In this document: positions 60,382-64,000 of the stretch, in pieces
How positions within the stretch are numbered: the stretch's first letter is position 1
How the letters are laid out: every line of letters begins with the position of its first letter
Source: Phycisphaerae bacterium
Lineage (GTDB): Bacteria; Planctomycetota; Phycisphaerae; Phycisphaerales; UBA1924
DNA length: 64,000 nt
Assembly: GCA_022180725.1 (NCBI GenBank)
Contig: BQMO01000014.1
Location: forward strand, 1 to 64,000
Direction of reading: 5' to 3'
Notes under the pieces: model-generated
The model's database searches: none
Seen by the model: only the letters and a program-made list of their open reading frames with translations
What the model was told of the DNA's origin: nothing
Translations under genes and position numbers: made by a program

Positions 60382-62259
60382 TCAGTGGGCCGCGGGGGTG
60401 TACCACAGCGGGGCGTTGAAGCCCGTGCCAAGGCCCAGCCACACCCAGAGAAGCAGGAATAGCGTCCATACGATAAAGAAGAACACCGCGTAGGGGATCA
60501 TCATGGCGATGAGATTCCCGATGCCCGCGGACTTCGCGTACCGCTGGACCGCGACCAGGATCACGATGACGTAGGTGTTCAGCGGGGTAATAGTGTTCGT
60601 GCAACTGTCGCCCAGGCGATAGGCCGCCTGCGTGAGCTCGGGGCTGAGGCCCGCCATCATCATCATGGGCACCACGATCGGCGCCAACGCCGTCCATTTG
60701 GCGCTCATCGAGGACATCAGGATGTTGACGCCCATGACGAGCATGATGAGGGCGACCAGGAGCACGTACGGCGGAAGATCGGCGGCCACCAACGCCTTGC
60801 CGCCCACGTTGGCCAGCATCGTGTCCAGCCGCGAATACCGAAGACACTCGAGGAACTGGGCGGCAAAGAAGGCCATGGCGATGACCGGGGCCAACGCGGC
60901 CATCGCGTGCACGAAGCACTTCGTGATGTCGCTCTGCGTGCGCAAGGCGCCCGTGGCGAAGCCGTACGCCAGCCCGGGCACCAGAAACGCCACGAGGATG
61001 ATGGGCACGATGGCCTGGCTCCACCGGGGCTGGGGCGGGGCGGCCAGGTCCAGCGTGCCGGTCGCCGTGACCGGCTGCGTGAGTTTGAAGGTTCCCCGGA
61101 CGGCCTCGCCCTCCGGCCCGGGGCCTTCGGCCTCGAAGGAAAATCCGGGCTTCAACGTGGCGCCACCGGGGATCGGCGCGCGCGGCACGGCGGGCGTGCC
61201 CGTGGCCTCGAACGAGCCGGGCGCCGGTTCCTGGTGTGACGGGATCGGCCCGAACCGCGGCGCCGGCGCGGGCATGTTGCCCGTGAAGGGCGACGCGGGG
61301 AGCACCAACGCCGCGCCGATCACGATCAGCGTGAGCACCAAGGCCACACCGGCGTACTTCAGCCCGCGAACTTCGGATGGCGTCGGTGCCTGCACGCCCG
61401 TCACTACGTCGCCCACGTCCATGCCCACGCGCTGCGCCGTGAGGCGCGGCTCGACGATCCACGCCGTCACCGCCCACCCCAGAAACGTGAGCAGGACCGT
61501 CGATGCGGCCATGAATCCCCAGTTGCAGGTCGGCAGGACGGTGTACGACGGGTCGATGACGCGTGCGCCCGCCTCGGTGATGCCGCCCACCAGGATGTCG
61601 GTCGAGCCGACCAGCAGGTTGGCGCTGAACCCGCCCGACACGCCGGCGAACGCGGCGGCAATGCCGGCGATGGGGGATCGCCCGAACGCCGCGTAGAGCG
61701 CCCCGGCCAAGGGGGGCAGCACGATGTACCCCGCGTCGCTGGCCACATTCGAGACGATCCCGAGGAATACCACCGTGGGCGTGAGCAGCCGCGAGGGGAC
61801 CAGACCGGCGACCCACTTCATCGACGCGCCGAACAGCCCGACTTTTTCCGCCAGTCCGATGCCGAACATCCCGACGACCACGACCCCCAGCGGCGGGAAG
61901 TTCAGGAAGTTGCGGACCATGTTCGAGACGAGCCAGTACACCCCCTCGCCGCTGAGAAGGTTCTTCGGCCCAACCGGCGAACCGGTGGCCTTGAGTTCGA
62001 TTTTCGGGCGTCCGTCCGCCGCCCGGACGATCTCACGCGTCGGTGTTCCGTTCGCATCCACGCCTGTTTGGGTTGAGACGACCGGCCTCTGGGGCTGCAC
62101 CGACCAACCCAACCCGCTCCCGAGGGCCGAGAGCGCCATCACCACCACCGTCGCACCGATGAACAGGAACACCGGGTCGGGCAGTTTGTTCCCGAGGCGC
62201 TCGATGAAGCCGAGAATGCCGCCCGGCGGGGCGCTGGTCGGAGCGGGGGAATCGGGCAT
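60382..62259 (-). CDS. AbgT family transporter
   Basis: 625 residues, about 11-13 membrane segments. The family signature is visible at VFLFIGATVVVMALSALGSGLGW, in GFSANLLVGSTDILVGGITEAGA, and in the C-terminal SDITKCFVHAMAAL, MSAKWTALAPIVVPMMM and LGDSCTNTITPLN motifs. AbgT members export sulfonamides or import p-aminobenzoyl-glutamate. A soluble Pro/Gly-rich loop of about 95 residues (roughly 345-440: SFEATGTPAVPRAP, GATLKPGFSFEAEGPGP) interrupts the core and is unusual. ATG at 62259 has GGAGAAG upstream. It follows coaC by 32 nt. Confidence 0.88.
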   Translation of the reverse strand: MPDSPAPTSAPPGGILGFIERLGNKLPDPVFLFIGATVVVMALSALGSGLGWSVQPQRPVVSTQTGVDANGTPTREIVRAADGRPKIELKATGSPVGPKNLLSGEGVYWLVSNMVRNFLNFPPLGVVVVGMFGIGLAEKVGLFGASMKWVAGLVPSRLLTPTVVFLGIVSNVASDAGYIVLPPLAGALYAAFGRSPIAGIAAAFAGVSGGFSANLLVGSTDILVGGITEAGARVIDPSYTVLPTCNWGFMAASTVLLTFLGWAVTAWIVEPRLTAQRVGMDVGDVVTGVQAPTPSEVRGLKYAGVALVLTLIVIGAALVLPASPFTGNMPAPAPRFGPIPSHQEPAPGSFEATGTPAVPRAPIPGGATLKPGFSFEAEGPGPEGEAVRGTFKLTQPVTATGTLDLAAPPQPRWSQAIVPIILVAFLVPGLAYGFATGALRTQSDITKCFVHAMAALAPVIAMAFFAAQFLECLRYSRLDTMLANVGGKALVAADLPPYVLLVALIMLVMGVNILMSSMSAKWTALAPIVVPMMMMAGLSPELTQAAYRLGDSCTNTITPLNTYVIVILVAVQRYAKSAGIGNLIAMMIPYAVFFFIVWTLFLLLWVWLGLGTGFNAPLWYTPAAH

Positions 62260-62291
62260 GGGACTTCTCCGGCAGGGCGACGCCGCGTGCG

Positions 62292-62924
62292 TCACGTGCC
62301 GCGAGAAGATACCCGAAGTCGTGCCTCGATGGCGAGCAGAATTGCCTCGGGTTCGGCCATTCGACCGACCCCCACGGTGCGGCAGGCCTGCCAGCCCTCG
62401 TCCGGGCCTACCAGCTCAAAGCCGTCCGCGCGGAGTTGAGTCACGTTCCGTTTCGTGCTGGGCTGCGCCCACATCACGGCGTTCATCGACGGGCACAGGA
62501 GCACGGGGGTCCGCGTGCGATCGAGGGCGCTCAGGATCAGCGTCACCACGTCGTCGGCCCGCCCCGTCGCGAGATTGGCCAGGCAGTTCATCGTGCACGG
62601 CGCGACCACGGCCAGGTCGCAAGCACCGGCGAGGGCGATGTGCTGGGGATCGCTCGCCTCGTGGTGTTCCCACGGGCTGGTGTAGACCGGGCGGCCCGAA
62701 AGCGCCTGGAACGTCAGCGGGGTGACGAACCGGGCCGCGCCGTCGGTCATGGCGACCGTCACACTGGCGCCGGCCTGCGCCAAACGAGAAACGAGCGTCG
62801 CGGTCTTGTACGCCGCAATCCCACCGGTCACTCCGATGAGCACCCGAGCGCCGTGGACGGGCGAGCGAGGCGACGTCCCGCCCGGGCCACCATCGGCGGG
62901 CTTGGAGGGTTGGTTGGAACTCAT
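62292..62924 (-). CDS. coaC: Phosphopantothenoylcysteine decarboxylase domain protein (CoaC, no CoaB)
   Basis: A 210-residue flavoprotein of the HFCD family. It has VLIGVTGGIAAYKTATLVSRL, the active-site His in PWEHHEASDPQHIALA, VVAPCTMNCLANLATG, the PSMN-type LLCPSMNAVMW (motif with catalytic Asn) and substrate-recognition GRMAEPEAIL with the Cys of WQACRTVG. The reaction is decarboxylation of PPC to phosphopantetheine in CoA synthesis. In most bacteria it is fused to CoaB (about 400 residues); here only CoaC is present. It follows rpoZ, the usual neighbour of coaBC. Confidence 0.9.
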   Translation of the reverse strand: MSSNQPSKPADGGPGGTSPRSPVHGARVLIGVTGGIAAYKTATLVSRLAQAGASVTVAMTDGAARFVTPLTFQALSGRPVYTSPWEHHEASDPQHIALAGACDLAVVAPCTMNCLANLATGRADDVVTLILSALDRTRTPVLLCPSMNAVMWAQPSTKRNVTQLRADGFELVGPDEGWQACRTVGVGRMAEPEAILLAIEARLRVSSRGT

Positions 62925-62953
62925 GGCGTCGCGCCGAAGCCTGGCCCGCGGGA

Positions 62954-63178
62954 CTAAAAGCCGCGCGGAAGGTTATTCGCGTTCTTGTCGTACTCGCAGG
63001 TAATCTTGTCGTGGAGGACCTCGTCAATCGCGACCTCGAGATCCGATCGACCATCGCGATCGACCAGAGGACGCGCGCCTTCCATCAACTGGATAATGCG
63101 CTTCTGGACCAGGGCGCACAACTTGAATCGACCCTGGGTCTTGGCCGCCAGTTCATCGGTCTTCAATGCCTCGATCAT
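62954..63178 (-). CDS. rpoZ: RNA polymerase subunit omega
   Basis: A 74-residue protein that helps assemble beta prime into the polymerase. Its core GRFKLCALVQKRIIQLMEGARPLV matches the omega helix-turn (usually YxLVxxAakRArQl). It precedes coaC by 29 nt on the same strand, a conserved order. GGAGG lies 11 nt before the ATG at 63178. The C-terminus (EYDKNANNLPRGF) is variable. Short length, but context supports it. Confidence 0.85.
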   Translation of the reverse strand: MIEALKTDELAAKTQGRFKLCALVQKRIIQLMEGARPLVDRDGRSDLEVAIDEVLHDKITCEYDKNANNLPRGF

Positions 63179-63387
63179 GCGTCTGGGTACCTCCGGCCTA
63201 CGCCCAGGTATTTATCCCGGCTGGCCCGGGTACGTGCACCTGATGCGAAGTTCGGATAGTATTCCGGTCGAGCCGATCGGACAAACCCCCGTTCGTGGTG
63301 TTGGTCGATCGGGCGGCGGCGACGGTGTTCGCTCGGACCGTGCCCGCGCGAGAAACTCCATCGTCGGTGCCGAATGGAAACGATGCG

Positions 63388-64000
63388 ATGAGCCGTCAGA
63401 CCTGGGCCCGTGGGGACAGGGTGGTGCATGCGTTGAAGCCTGAATGGGGCCACGGAGAGGTTCTCACGGTACAGCCAACGCAGCACGATGGGAAGCCCTG
63501 CCAGAAACTGACGATCCGCTTTGATCGCGCCGGGACCAAGACGTTGACCACGGCCATTGCCGACCTCCGCCCCGCGGGCGCTGGTTCCGCGAAGCCTGAA
63601 TCGCCGATAGACGCTGGGGCGACGAGGATCGACGCCCCCATGGAGGCCCGACTGATGCCCGATGCCCTGGTGCTCGCCGCGACCGCGGACGAAGCCGCGG
63701 AACGACTGCGCACCTTGCCCGAGGACGCAACCGATCCGTTCCGACCGCTTGCGGCACGGCTCCGCGCGACACTGGCCTTGTACCGGTTCACCGAGACGGG
63801 GGCCTCGCTGCTCGACTGGGCGGCGGCCCAGACGGGTCTGGTGGATCCGCTCTCGCGGTTCAATCGTCACGAACTCGAGCGGGCCTTTCAGGACTTTCGC
63901 ATCGTGACCGAGAACCATCTGCGGAAACTGACCCGCGAGATGAGCCGACAGGATTCGAGCGGACTGGCGGCGGTCGTCGCGGAGCAGCCCCCCGCCGCGC
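63388..64000 (+). CDS. DUF3553-like protein, N-terminal part (cut by window end)
   Basis: The frame is open from ATG 63388 to the end of the window (204 codons, no stop). The N-terminus RGDRVVHALKPEWGHGEVLTV and LTIRFDRAGTKTLTTAIADLRP are the DUF3553 domain, a short SH3-like fold of unknown role also found next to UvrD-like helicases. The rest is helical (ADEAAERLRTLPED, HELERAFQDF). TAGTAT at 63257-63262 is a possible -10, so the gene would diverge from rpoZ. The full length and C-terminal domain are unknown. Confidence 0.75.
   Translation, partial: MSRQTWARGDRVVHALKPEWGHGEVLTVQPTQHDGKPCQKLTIRFDRAGTKTLTTAIADLRPAGAGSAKPESPIDAGATRIDAPMEARLMPDALVLAATADEAAERLRTLPEDATDPFRPLAARLRATLALYRFTETGASLLDWAAAQTGLVDPLSRFNRHELERAFQDFRIVTENHLRKLTREMSRQDSSGLAAVVAEQPPAA

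Overview
The window is GC-rich chromosomal DNA that reads as a planctomycete of the class Phycisphaerae. Four exported proteins end in the paired dockerin-like loops (DVNCDG..NG.DVE / DFN.DGA.NG.DVE) familiar from that group. The prepilin-type protein has the typical IELLVVIAIIALLIGILLPAL N-terminus, and several ribosomal or regulatory proteins carry long lysine/alanine-rich tails. This assignment is inference; there is no 16S rRNA gene here. Both ends are cut inside genes (rplY at the left, a DUF3553-like gene at the right). The only RNA gene seen is tRNA-Ser(CGA). No CRISPR array, prophage or intact insertion sequence was found.

Layout. 1-3 kb: translation/replication cluster rplY-pth-rpsF, then ssb and rplI. 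3-10.8 kb (minus strand): exported and envelope genes, including a CvpA-domain protein, a GspE/PilB-like protein with ruined nucleotide-binding motifs, a metzincin protease and a canonical PilT-like ATPase. 10.9-14.4 kb: superoxide dismutase with two membrane proteins, and a sigma-70 family factor. 14.9-19.5 kb: two tandem paralogous exported dockerin-like proteins. 19.7-26.9 kb: rhodanese, lipoprotein, recX and a TPR protein, facing 3-hydroxyacyl-CoA dehydrogenase, two large membrane proteins of unknown function, transaldolase and RidA. 27-30.3 kb: pseudopilin, a 117-bp hairpin repeat array, a MoeB/ThiF enzyme with a palindrome inside its reading frame, and GC-rich palindromes. 30.3-36.3 kb: cobalamin adenosyltransferase, recJ, a TPR lipoprotein and a secretin. 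36.5-49.7 kb: a DinB-like protein, MBL hydrolase, cupin, lspA, a DksA-like regulator, accA, proC, an ABC-2 exporter, a methyltransferase, a UbiD decarboxylase and DacB. 49.9-55.2 kb: response regulator, Fur-family regulator, PpiD/SurA-like foldase, rpsD, purF. 55.2-55.7 kb: a broken REP-associated transposase (RAYT) start flanked by inverted hairpins. 56-64 kb: ispG, MFS transporter, glycosyltransferase-like protein, tRNA-Ser, AbgT-type transporter, coaC and rpoZ.

Two window-wide patterns stand out. First, at least fourteen genes have a TANNNT hexamer (mostly TANNCT) ending 5-8 nt before the start codon and lack a good Shine-Dalgarno sequence, which suggests widespread leaderless transcription. 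Three divergent gene pairs (TPR/hbd, MBL/cupin, accA/proC) have start codons only about 30 bp apart, with one such hexamer facing each way. The other genes mostly have clear GGAGG-like ribosome-binding sites. Second, hairpins bordered by GTGCCAC recur at 28.6, 55.3 and 57.5 kb. One pair flanks the RAYT remnant, so these are probably this genome's REP elements.

Secretion is the main functional theme. A secretin with a TPR lipoprotein, PilT, the degenerate PilB/GspE relative, a pseudopilin, two membrane proteins with pseudopilin-like tails, LspA and exported dockerin-like proteins all lie in the window, although they are not one operon.
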